Source of the DNA: Ruegeria sp. HKCCA6707
GTDB lineage: Bacteria > Pseudomonadota > Alphaproteobacteria > Rhodobacterales > Rhodobacteraceae
Direction of reading: 5' to 3'
DNA length: 64,000 bases
NCBI RefSeq assembly: GCF_013033515.1
Contig: NZ_WQEG01000001.1
Coordinates: 1 to 64,000, forward strand
Shown piece after piece: positions 16,328-24,556 of the stretch (position 1 is its first letter; every line of letters begins with the position of its first letter). Both the position numbers and the translations under genes were made by a program. The notes beneath the pieces were generated by a model that did not search any database, was not told where the DNA came from, and saw only the letters and a list, made by a program, of their open reading frames with translations.

Positions 16328-17826
16328 TGATTTAAAGCCTGGTTGTCGAGCAAAAACCTATTGCGTAGAAAGTCCTGCATATCGGTATCAATTGCGCTGA
16401 TCCACTGGTCTGCAGACAAGCCTTCGGCACCGTCTTTCGGGGCCTGAATGGTGGTTTGCGCACCTTTGCTGTCTTCGTTGTCAAAAACGGTATCATCCGC
16501 GCCGATCCCGGCTTCTTCCCCCGTGTCCGATTGTTCCCGGGTGGTCTCGACAAATTCAAGTATCGCGCGCGCAACCTCCAAATTGTGCTCCGCCTCGGGC
16601 CAGCCGGGCCTGCGGTCCAACGCAGTTTCGAAGGCAGCGATAGCAGGCCGGTATTCTCGATTTCGGATGCGGGCCAATCCTTCGGCAAAGGCTGCTTCGG
16701 CCGTGTCCATTTGCGCAAAAACCTCGGCCGCCTCGGGATATCGACCCACCTTCAACATCGCATAGCCACGGTGATACGGCTCCTGATACAGGTCAGCAGC
16801 ATCTCCATAGCGTTTCTGGTTCATCGCGACCTGCCCCTGTTGATCCGGTGTCAGGAACCAGTTGCGCCAGCCTGAAGCCTGTGCCGGACCGCTCGGAATT
16901 GCGAGGATGCAGGCAAGTACGGCCCAGCGGATCACCCAGCCTTTGCGGAACCACAACAAGCACAGAAAGGCCGCAGGCCAAGCCAACAGCCAACCTTGGT
17001 CTGTCCAATCCAACCGGTCATCATCATCCAATGCGTCGGCATAGGCCGATTGAATACGCCTGTTCAATCTGTTGATGTCTTGATCGTCCGGAGTAAACGG
17101 TACGACAGTTGCGTTGGAAAGGTTGTCCAGTTGGACGATGCGCGCACCGTCGGGAAGCATCGTAAGGAAGAAAATATCGAGTCCTTGGGTGTCGAAACCT
17201 TGTGCCTGAGAAGGGTCGAAGTCGTCCAGAATAAACAAGACAGACCCAGGAGTTTCGTTGCTTTCCAATATGTTTAATGCTAAATCTAATGCACTGGATG
17301 CGACGTCGCCTTGCTGTGGCATAACCGACGGAACCAGACCTTCTAACAATGGGCGCAGGATATTCGGGTCTTCGGTCAACGGCGCCACCTGGTGGGCCGA
17401 GCCAGCATAAGCGATCAAAGCAGTCTGAGCGCCAGACCGGGCTGTGATCATATCGGTGATCTTGTATTTCGCGCGCTCCAGACGCGTAGGGGTCAGGTCT
17501 GTCTGCTCCATACTGTCCGTGACCTTCAGCGCAATCACCAAAGGCGCGGTATCTGCGATCAACGGATTCGTCGCCCGCGACCATGTGGGCCCAGAGACCG
17601 CTAGCGTGATCAGGAGTGCCGCCAACATCGCAAGATCAGTCGGATAGACACGCCGTCGATCATCCGCACCCAGCAGAAGCGCAGCACTCAGATGTGGGGC
17701 GATCCCGTCTGGCAGTTTTTGCGCAGCGCTTTTTCGGGGGCGCAATCGCCACCACAGAATCGTAATCGGAATGAGGAACAGAAGGTAACCCGCTCGCAAA
17801 AAATGAAATTCCGCCAAAAACTGCAT
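16324..17826 (-). CDS. VWA-TPR membrane protein (BatB/BatC type)
   Basis: A 500-residue protein: N-terminal membrane helix (about 8-28), a second (about 63-80), a von Willebrand A domain (about 95-260), two further helices near 300-335, TPR-like repeats (about 350-440, with RYGDAADLYQEPYHRGYAMLKVGRYPEAAEVF) and an acidic tail. This corresponds to BatB and BatC fused, usual for the family in proteobacteria. The metal-binding MIDAS is degenerate: where active VWA proteins have DxSxS (the neighbouring BatA has DISGS), this one reads KVTDS, with Lys101 replacing the first Asp. The ATG at 17826 forms a TGATG overlap with the BatA stop; a GTG one codon upstream is possible. Confidence 0.86.
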   Translation of the reverse strand: MQFLAEFHFLRAGYLLFLIPITILWWRLRPRKSAAQKLPDGIAPHLSAALLLGADDRRRVYPTDLAMLAALLITLAVSGPTWSRATNPLIADTAPLVIALKVTDSMEQTDLTPTRLERAKYKITDMITARSGAQTALIAYAGSAHQVAPLTEDPNILRPLLEGLVPSVMPQQGDVASSALDLALNILESNETPGSVLFILDDFDPSQAQGFDTQGLDIFFLTMLPDGARIVQLDNLSNATVVPFTPDDQDINRLNRRIQSAYADALDDDDRLDWTDQGWLLAWPAAFLCLLWFRKGWVIRWAVLACILAIPSGPAQASGWRNWFLTPDQQGQVAMNQKRYGDAADLYQEPYHRGYAMLKVGRYPEAAEVFAQMDTAEAAFAEGLARIRNREYRPAIAAFETALDRRPGWPEAEHNLEVARAILEFVETTREQSDTGEEAGIGADDTVFDNEDSKGAQTTIQAPKDGAEGLSADQWISAIDTDMQDFLRNRFLLDNQALNQ

Positions 17827-18809
17827 CACGATACACCTCGGCGCGAATGGACAATGTGCAAGGTGATCGAACTGCCTAGAATCAGCAGCAAAGCAAACAG
17901 CAGTGGGAAATGCGCAAGGCTTTGTTTGGGTCGGTAGCTTTGTGTTTCCACAATACGGGGATTCTGCTGGTCAATGCGCTGATAGATCTCGGTCAGAGCG
18001 GCTTCGTCATCTGCAAAGAAATACGCGCCACCGGTGCGCGACGCGATCTGTTGCAATGCGCCCAGATCAACCCGGTCTTCTCCGGTGGCATTTGGGTCCC
18101 CAACGCCAATCGTGTAGACGACCACACCTTTTTCTGCTGCGATCGCTGCTGCGTTGATCGGCGTCATGCGGCTGGATGTGTCAGCACCATCACTCAGAAC
18201 GATCATAAGTCGCTGTTCCACTTCGCTGGTGTCGAAGGTGCGGATGCCCAGGCCAATTGCATCACCCAAAGCCGTATTTGGACCTGCCATACCAACTTGA
18301 GTTTGGTCGAGGAAGCCATTCAAACTGTTGAGGTCTTCAGTGAAAGGCGCTTGTACAAATGCGCGCGTTCCGAAGATGATTAAAGCCATTCGGTCACCTT
18401 GCCTTTGGGCAATGAAGCCACGCAAAACCTCTTTGACCGCGTCCAACCGTTGTTTCGGGGTGCCGGCGCTGGAACGGAAATCGCGCTGATCCATCGAACC
18501 TGAAATATCCAGTGACAGCACCACGTCGTGGGCGGATTTTTCGACCACCACCGGATCACCCAGTCGTTCGGGCCGGGCAATGGCGCAGATGAGCAGGCCC
18601 CAGATACAGATCACTACAATTGTTTGCAGCCGTGATCGCCCAGCGACCGCGACGCCCGAATGTGGTGCGGCTCCGACCGCTTTGGCGACGTTCCGAAAAA
18701 AGGGAATTCGAATGGCCTGGCTTGGCTGGCGATAAGGCGGTGCGTACCAGTAGACCAACGCGGGAAGCGGCAGCAGCAGGAAAACCCAAGGGGAGGCGAA
18801 GGACAACAT
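17826..18809 (-). CDS. VWA domain protein BatA
   Basis: A 327-residue inner-membrane protein with two N-terminal hydrophobic helices (about 5-22 and 58-76), a von Willebrand A domain (about 88-290) and a C-terminal anchor helix (about 302-320). The MIDAS motif DISGSMDQRD is intact and the VLSDGADTSS segment supplies the second conserved metal site, so it should bind Mg2+ or Mn2+ and engage protein partners. It is the fourth gene of the six-gene operon, overlapping both neighbours by a few bases. Confidence 0.88.
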   Translation of the reverse strand: MLSFASPWVFLLLPLPALVYWYAPPYRQPSQAIRIPFFRNVAKAVGAAPHSGVAVAGRSRLQTIVVICIWGLLICAIARPERLGDPVVVEKSAHDVVLSLDISGSMDQRDFRSSAGTPKQRLDAVKEVLRGFIAQRQGDRMALIIFGTRAFVQAPFTEDLNSLNGFLDQTQVGMAGPNTALGDAIGLGIRTFDTSEVEQRLMIVLSDGADTSSRMTPINAAAIAAEKGVVVYTIGVGDPNATGEDRVDLGALQQIASRTGGAYFFADDEAALTEIYQRIDQQNPRIVETQSYRPKQSLAHFPLLFALLLILGSSITLHIVHSRRGVS

Positions 18810-19282
18810 CAGCTTGCGCCTCCGGACTTATGCAAGGTGATCCATGTTCTAACCAATCGCGTGACATCTTTGTTCGGTGATGCCGCTTTGTAGGGGGCTG
18901 AGCCGAGTGCCATCCAGGTTTCTCCGGAAAAAGTCATTCGATCAGAGGTTTGTCGAAGAAAGCTCAACCACTCATCGCCGAATAGTCCTGCGACCTCTTG
19001 TCGGGGAAAAGCCACCAATGCGGTTCGCCGTAGGATCTCGGAGGCTAATCGAGGGTCATCGGCGGATCGGTCCAGTTCTTTCAGTGCCTGACGGCGGTAA
19101 GCGTTTTGGCGCCGGTGTCGGAGGTATAACCAAAGAGCCCTGAGCGCCAACACAACCAGGATCGTAGCCAGAACCGCCCATCCCCAGGTTTGCGGAAGCA
19201 TGGAAATCGGGGCAGGGTCCGGAGCGGGTTCGAGCATATTCAGCAGATCCACAAGGGATTTCCCATCGGTCTGGATGCTCAT
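18809..19282 (-). CDS. DUF4381 membrane protein of the MoxR/Bat operon
   Basis: A 157-residue protein with one transmembrane helix (WGWAVLATILVVLALRALWLYL, about 34-54) followed by a basic cytoplasmic stretch and a helical domain (about 65-157). It matches the short DUF4381 protein regularly encoded between DUF58 and BatA genes; no catalytic motif is visible. Its start overlaps the DUF58 stop and its stop overlaps the batA start, so it is part of the same translationally coupled unit. Probably a structural or coupling subunit of the VWA complex. Confidence 0.8.
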   Translation of the reverse strand: MSIQTDGKSLVDLLNMLEPAPDPAPISMLPQTWGWAVLATILVVLALRALWLYLRHRRQNAYRRQALKELDRSADDPRLASEILRRTALVAFPRQEVAGLFGDEWLSFLRQTSDRMTFSGETWMALGSAPYKAASPNKDVTRLVRTWITLHKSGGAS

Positions 19283-20226
19283 TTGCGCCTCCCGCGATGT
19301 CCGAACAGATGCAGCAACTGATCCAATGCCGGTTGCGCTGTCGTCAATGGGACGACCGGAAACCCATAGCGCTGCGACCAGAGATGCAGTTGCGACAGTC
19401 GGTTTTCCATCGCTGTCCTGATCCGTGCGGAAAGCGCGGGATCGGTATTGTCTACCTCGATTTGGTCGGTGCCGTCGGATACGGTGAGTTTTAGGCCTTT
19501 TGGAAGATCCTGTGCGGACGGATCGGATATATTGAACAATATCAGATCATTAGAGCGCGCAAGGTTGCGGATCAGTGCCTCGCTCTTGTCATTCAGCCCG
19601 TCGAAATCGGAAAAGACACAGACCAGCGTATTGGTGTGAGCCAAAGCGTTGGCAGACGCCAATATGTCATTCAAGAACACAGTTGGTTCCGGGCGCAGAG
19701 CCGCGTTCAGGGCTATGTTCATCGCGCCGATCGAAGACAGAAACCGCATGAGTGCTTTGGCGCGCCGTTGGGGGCGGTGCTCGGCCAGATCGCGGTCGCC
19801 GAACACGATGCCGCCGACACGATCTCCTTGTGCCAGAATGCGGTGGGCGGCAATGGCAGCGGCCTCGGCGGCGATAACCGATTTCATATATGTTTTGGTT
19901 CCGAAAAACATCGAAACTCTTTGATCGACAAGCAAAAGAGCAGGGCGGTCGCGTTCCTCGGTATAGACCCTAACATGGGGTGAGCGGGTGCGCGCGGTGA
20001 CTTTCCAATCAATCGTGCGAATGTCATCGCCGGGTAGGTAGGCGCGCAGCTCTTCGAAATTCAGGCCACGCCCGCGCAGACGCGAGGCGTGCCGGCCGTT
20101 CAGGATTGAACGGGCCGGTTGGTATGGCAACAGGCTGATTGCGCGGGCCTGTAGCCCCAGACGAAGCAAATGGTCCGCGTCAACATGGATGCGGGGATCG
20201 TTCTGATATGATGCCGGGTGCGACAT
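19279..20226 (-). CDS. DUF58 domain protein of the MoxR/Bat operon
   Basis: A 315-residue soluble protein of the DUF58 family, a VWA-like fold nearly always encoded next to MoxR ATPases. The N-terminal SLLPYQPARSILNGRHASRLRGRGLNFEELRAYLPGDDIR region contains the family's conserved GRG-F-ExRxYxxGDDxRxIDW motif (about residues 50-75). I start at the ATG at 20226 (MSHPASYQ), just before the moxR stop region; an in-frame start six codons upstream would run further into moxR. It likely acts with the MoxR ATPase and membrane VWA proteins. Confidence 0.87.
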   Translation of the reverse strand: MSHPASYQNDPRIHVDADHLLRLGLQARAISLLPYQPARSILNGRHASRLRGRGLNFEELRAYLPGDDIRTIDWKVTARTRSPHVRVYTEERDRPALLLVDQRVSMFFGTKTYMKSVIAAEAAAIAAHRILAQGDRVGGIVFGDRDLAEHRPQRRAKALMRFLSSIGAMNIALNAALRPEPTVFLNDILASANALAHTNTLVCVFSDFDGLNDKSEALIRNLARSNDLILFNISDPSAQDLPKGLKLTVSDGTDQIEVDNTDPALSARIRTAMENRLSQLHLWSQRYGFPVVPLTTAQPALDQLLHLFGHRGRRK

Positions 20227-20227
20227 G

Positions 20228-21205
20228 TCACGGCAGTGCAACAAGCGACAGCATTTCGGTGATCACGTCATCAGCGGATTTGCCCATTCCCTGAGCTTCA
20301 AAACTCAGCGTGATCCGGTGCCGGAAGACATCCGGCGCAATGGCTCGGATATCGGCTGGATCGACATAGTCGCGCTGGTTCATCCAGGCATGGGCCCGGC
20401 CACATTTGTCCAGCGCGAGCGAAGCGCGAGGGCTGGCACCGACTTCGATCCAGCGGGCAAGGTCGTCGCTGAGTTTCTCGGGTGTACGGGTCGCTTGTAC
20501 AAGATCGGCCATATAACGATCCATCGCATCAGATACGTGGATTTGGCCAATCTCGGTGCGCGCCGTAAACACGGCTTCTTGCGGAATCGGATCAGCGCGC
20601 TTGGGTGCGGTGCTGTTGCTTGCTGCGACTTCCTCGCCGCGCACAAGGCGGATCACCTCGACTTCATCCTCGACCGGGGGATAGGTGATCTGAACATGCA
20701 TCAGGAACCTGTCCATTTGCGCCTCTGGCAGAGGGTAGGTGCCTTCCTGTTCGATCGGGTTCTGAGTCGCCATTACGATAAACAGAGGTTCCATCTTATG
20801 CGTCGTGCCGGACACCGTAACCTGCCGTTCTTCCATAGCCTCAAGCAGCGCGGCCTGAACCTTGGCGGGGGCGCGGTTGATCTCATCGGCCAGAACGATA
20901 TTGGCAAAGATCGGGCCGGGATCGAACCGGAATGTTCCACCTTGTTCGGTTTGCTGGAATACTTCAGTTCCAGTGACGTCCGAAGGCAGCAGATCGGGTG
21001 TGAACTGGATACGGCTGAAACTGGAATCCAGATTCTTGGCCATGGCCTTTACCGCGCGCGTTTTTGCCAGCCCTGGCAGTCCTTCAATCAACAAATTGCC
21101 GTTCGCCAACAGTCCAATGACCAATCGGTCAATCACGTCGGTCTGGCCGATGATGGCCTGACTCATGCGCGATTTAAGTTCATTCATCTGATTAAGTGCA
21201 TTCAT
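20228..21205 (-). CDS. MoxR-family AAA+ ATPase
   Basis: A 325-residue AAA+ ATPase. It has the MoxR version of Walker A (GLPGLAKT), Walker B with ILADEINRAPAKVQAALLEAMEE, and sensor I region MATQNPIEQEGTYPLPEAQMDRF, followed by the helical lid with arginine residues (about 245-315). MoxR proteins act as chaperones that insert cofactors or remodel substrates together with VWA partners. It is the first gene of the operon, whose six genes overlap or nearly touch. Only 113 bases separate it from the histone-deacetylase-like gene upstream, so the promoter should lie there. Confidence 0.92.
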   Translation of the reverse strand: MNALNQMNELKSRMSQAIIGQTDVIDRLVIGLLANGNLLIEGLPGLAKTRAVKAMAKNLDSSFSRIQFTPDLLPSDVTGTEVFQQTEQGGTFRFDPGPIFANIVLADEINRAPAKVQAALLEAMEERQVTVSGTTHKMEPLFIVMATQNPIEQEGTYPLPEAQMDRFLMHVQITYPPVEDEVEVIRLVRGEEVAASNSTAPKRADPIPQEAVFTARTEIGQIHVSDAMDRYMADLVQATRTPEKLSDDLARWIEVGASPRASLALDKCGRAHAWMNQRDYVDPADIRAIAPDVFRHRITLSFEAQGMGKSADDVITEMLSLVALP

Positions 21206-21318
21206 TTAGGTCGTCCAATCAATGCTCTGGTTGGTCTTGGCATCACGAAAATGCCCAGGAGAAAGCGGTTGGAAATGTTCTGTAATGATCGCAGGTTAGC
21301 AACGATTCAGGGTGTGAT

Positions 21319-22434
21319 CTAGCGTGAATTTCGCGCAGCGAGCTTATGCAGGTCGGCCTTCAACTCGGAGCGTACCGGGCCTTCGTTTGGTTGGTCGCGC
21401 AGCGTGTCGAACCAATGCCTGGGTGGCTGACGTCCGGCGGCACGGTTCCAGGACAGGGCGCGCAGGATGCTTTGTGCGTTGGAGTTCAGCTTGTCGGGGA
21501 TCTCATAGCCGTTGAGCGTGGCCCAGACACCGCTCCACAACCGTCCGACCGACCACGGGTTATACCCGCCACCGCCCAGAACCAGAAAGCGGGGGGCCAG
21601 CGGTTTCAGCTGAGCCACCGCACGCCAATGGGCGTTATTAGACAGGGTCAACCGAGACAACGGGTCTTCGGCCACAGCATCGGCACCGCATTGCAAGACG
21701 ATGGCTTGTGGGTCGAAGTCCTGTGTCACCGGCAGGATTAGCTGATCAAGGATCGCGTCGAATTCACTGTCATTGAGGTTGCGCGCGACCGGCAGGTTCC
21801 AGGCCGCACCGCCCGCATCATCAGACAAAGCGCCGGTAAAGGGCCATCTGCGGGCCTCATGCACCGAAATCATCCGCACTTGGGCAGAGCCGTGAAACGC
21901 TGCCTCGACCCCGTCGCAATGATGGGCGTCGATATCAACATAGACGATGCGCGAAAGCCCTGCGTTCAGCAGGGTGCGGATCGCCAGAACCGGATCGTTG
22001 AGATAGCAGAACCCGTTGGCGCGGTCTGCCATCCCGTGATGCGTGCCGCCTGCGGGGTTGTAGACAATGCCACCGTCCCGGATCAGCTCGGCCGCCAGCA
22101 TGGATCCGCCCGCAGAGGTCGCAGGGCGACGATACATCTCGGGGAAGACCGGATTGGACAGGGTGCCCAGCCCGTATCGCTCCCGCACGGTGTCTGACAC
22201 GGCCTGCGCCCGTTCAGCCGCCTGAAGCGCCGCGATATAGTCGGGAGTGTGAAAGGCCATCAACGCCTCGGGCTTGGCGCGGGGGCTGACGCGATAGCTC
22301 TGGGGTGTCAGCCAACCCAAGGCACGGCACAGGTCCATCACGGTCGAGACGCGCGGAATGGCCAGCGGATGTTGTCTGCCATATGTCGAATGGCGATAGA
22401 TCTCGGACCCGATGAAAACTGGGTGGTCCAGCAT
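21319..22434 (-). CDS. Histone-deacetylase-like amidohydrolase
   Basis: A 371-residue class II HDAC/acetylpolyamine amidohydrolase fold protein. Catalytic features: GGTHHGMADRANGFCYLND with the tandem histidines, VYVDIDAHHCDGVE with the Zn-binding Asp and His, and the later LQCGADAVAEDPLSRL with the second Zn aspartate region, plus VLGGGGYNPWSVGR near the end. In bacteria this group deacetylates small molecules such as acetoin-pathway proteins, polyamines or acetylated lysines (AcuC is the best-known relative); substrate unknown here. It abuts the AI-2E family permease gene on the same strand. Confidence 0.88.
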   Translation of the reverse strand: MLDHPVFIGSEIYRHSTYGRQHPLAIPRVSTVMDLCRALGWLTPQSYRVSPRAKPEALMAFHTPDYIAALQAAERAQAVSDTVRERYGLGTLSNPVFPEMYRRPATSAGGSMLAAELIRDGGIVYNPAGGTHHGMADRANGFCYLNDPVLAIRTLLNAGLSRIVYVDIDAHHCDGVEAAFHGSAQVRMISVHEARRWPFTGALSDDAGGAAWNLPVARNLNDSEFDAILDQLILPVTQDFDPQAIVLQCGADAVAEDPLSRLTLSNNAHWRAVAQLKPLAPRFLVLGGGGYNPWSVGRLWSGVWATLNGYEIPDKLNSNAQSILRALSWNRAAGRQPPRHWFDTLRDQPNEGPVRSELKADLHKLAARNSR

Positions 22435-23520
22435 TCACGATTTGGCCTGTTGCGGGTCATCATCCCCAAGCCTGCCGTCCAGAGACATCAGGATCGCCAC
22501 CGGGCGCAGGGCCGGGACATGGCTGAAAATGATCAGGATGCACACGGTCAGAGGTACGCTGAGGAAAGCGCCGATCAAGCCCCAGACTGTGGTCCAGAAC
22601 ATCAGGGCCAGGATCACCAGAAAGGTCGACATGTTCAGCGACCGACCCAGCATCGCGGGATCGACGAAGTTGCCAATCACAAACTGGATCGTGCCACATC
22701 CCAGCACCACCACCAGAAACGGGCCGATGCTTTCAAACTGCACCAGCGCGATCAGCGCCGGAAACACCACGGCGATGATCGATCCGATCGAGGGGATGAA
22801 GTTCAGCGCAAAGGTCAGAACCGCCCAGGTCTCGGCATATTCCAGACCCAGGGCGCGAAAGATGGAATAGCTGATGCCGGCAGTGATCAGGCTGATCAGC
22901 GTCTTGACGCCGACATAGCGCTGCAGGCTGAACGAAATGGCCCCCAGGACCGAAGCCAGATCAGCTCCGAATTCTGGTGCACCAGCCGCCAATTGGATCT
23001 TTTTGCGAAAGGCCAGACGCTCGGCCATCAGGAAGGCCACATAGAGGCTGATCAGAAAGAACTGGTTCAGCAACGAGGTCGCGCTGCCCAGCAAAAGCCG
23101 TGCCACATAAGACATGTCGATGCTGATCAGGTTGTCGCGGATAAAGCTGGTCACATCGTTGCCCACAAGACCGGTGATCCGGTTCACCGCATTGTCGAAC
23201 TGCGTCTCGTAGGTGCCGATGGTACGCGCAAATTGCGTCGCCTGACTGCCAAGAACATACATGATCATGAACAAACCGGCCAGAACCAGCACCACTCCCA
23301 CCAGATTGGCCAACCAGACCGGGGCGCGGGTCAGGGCGATCACGCGATCTGCCAGGGCGATGATCAGCACATTGATCAGTAACGCCATGGTCAGCGGGAT
23401 CAGAAAGCTGGCCCCGGCATAAAGCGCCAGCACCACAAGCGTCGCAACAATTGTCACGTCGCGGATCACCGACAATTTCAGGCGGGGGTGGTCTGTCTGG
23501 CTGTCTGGTTGCGGGGTCAT
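22435..23520 (-). CDS. AI-2E family transporter (YdiK/TqsA-like permease)
   Basis: A 361-residue inner-membrane protein with about eight predicted helices arranged as in the PerM/AI-2E family: two at the N-terminus (about 18-60), one at about 68-90, then a soluble middle (about 95-150) and the C-terminal helices including NFIPSIGSIIAVVFPALIA and GRSLNMSTFLVILALMFW. Family members export autoinducer-2 or move ions; no member of the lux system is nearby, so the substrate is open. Its stop sits directly next to the amidohydrolase start, suggesting one transcript. Divergent from the YihY gene with a 169-base shared promoter region. Confidence 0.85.
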   Translation of the reverse strand: MTPQPDSQTDHPRLKLSVIRDVTIVATLVVLALYAGASFLIPLTMALLINVLIIALADRVIALTRAPVWLANLVGVVLVLAGLFMIMYVLGSQATQFARTIGTYETQFDNAVNRITGLVGNDVTSFIRDNLISIDMSYVARLLLGSATSLLNQFFLISLYVAFLMAERLAFRKKIQLAAGAPEFGADLASVLGAISFSLQRYVGVKTLISLITAGISYSIFRALGLEYAETWAVLTFALNFIPSIGSIIAVVFPALIALVQFESIGPFLVVVLGCGTIQFVIGNFVDPAMLGRSLNMSTFLVILALMFWTTVWGLIGAFLSVPLTVCILIIFSHVPALRPVAILMSLDGRLGDDDPQQAKS

Positions 23521-23689
23521 GAACGGGCCTTATCGGGCATGAGGCGGGCGCAGGTCCCGCAAGGGTCAGACCTGATCCTGCACAGGTTCGGCGTTTTTTC
23601 AATCCGGTCAGGCTCTTATCTGCCGGATTTCGACCCGCGCTGGGTCACTGTGGGTTCAGTCACCACACAAGGCGGGCTAGGGTCGGGGC

Positions 23690-24556
23690 ATGACGCATTC
23701 GATGATTCCCTCGCCAGGCATGTTTCTGCGCGCGCTCGCGCTGGCCCTTGGGCGGTTCAACCGCAAGGACGGGTTCGTCATGAGCAGCCATGTGGCCATG
23801 TCGCTGATGATGGCCCTGTTTCCTTTTGCGCTGTTCACGGTGGCTTTGGCCGGGGCGCTGTCGCAGGGCTATGTCACCGAGGATCTGATCGAGCTGATCT
23901 TTGGGGCCTGGCCCCGCGACGTCTCCGACCCCATAGTGGCCGAGCTGCGCGCTGTACTGGACGGTGCTGGAACAGGGGTGATCACCCTTGGCGGCCTGCT
24001 TGCGATCTTCTTTGCCTCAAACGGGGTTGTCGCAGTGCGCAAGGCCATGACCCAGGCCTATCACGATCAGGACAGCTGGCCGTTCTGGAAGGCGCGCCTG
24101 CTCTGCTTTGGGCTGGTCATCGCTGGGGGTGCTTCGATTCTGGCGATTGCCGTGGTCGAGGTTGTGCTGCCAGCCTATACAAACTTGGTGACTGAGCGCA
24201 CCGATGTCAGTGTGAACGAATGGTTGTCTGTTGACCGTCTGCGCTGGACCTTCACGGTCGCGGTGCCCGCAGGTACGGTTCTGATTGCCCATCTGGTCTT
24301 GCCGACCCGGCGACACAAGCTGTCGCAGATCCTGCCCGGGGCGCTTTTGACATTGGCGCTTTGGGCGATCGGGGGGTGGGGCTTTTCAATCTATATCGCC
24401 CATTTCGCCACCTACAGCGCCACCTATGCCGGTTTGGCTGGTGCCATGGCCGCGCTGATCTTTTTGTACCTGTGTTCCGCGATGCTGATCCTGGGGGCCG
24501 AATATAACGGCGCTTTGATTGATCTACAGCGCTCTGAGTCCGAGGATGCCGCGTGA
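23690..24556 (+). CDS. YihY/BrkB family inner-membrane protein
   Basis: A 288-residue membrane protein of the YihY family (once misassigned as RNase BN). Six hydrophobic helices are visible (about 30-55, 95-120, 135-165, 185-210, 215-245, 248-270), with the family segments HVAMSLMMALFPFALF near the first helix and GLAGAMAALIFLYLCSAMLILGAEYNG at the end. Function in the family is not settled; lipid transport or envelope roles have been proposed. The following cytochrome gene starts at a GTG overlapping its stop, so the two are translationally coupled. Confidence 0.87.
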   Translation: MTHSMIPSPGMFLRALALALGRFNRKDGFVMSSHVAMSLMMALFPFALFTVALAGALSQGYVTEDLIELIFGAWPRDVSDPIVAELRAVLDGAGTGVITLGGLLAIFFASNGVVAVRKAMTQAYHDQDSWPFWKARLLCFGLVIAGGASILAIAVVEVVLPAYTNLVTERTDVSVNEWLSVDRLRWTFTVAVPAGTVLIAHLVLPTRRHKLSQILPGALLTLALWAIGGWGFSIYIAHFATYSATYAGLAGAMAALIFLYLCSAMLILGAEYNGALIDLQRSESEDAA

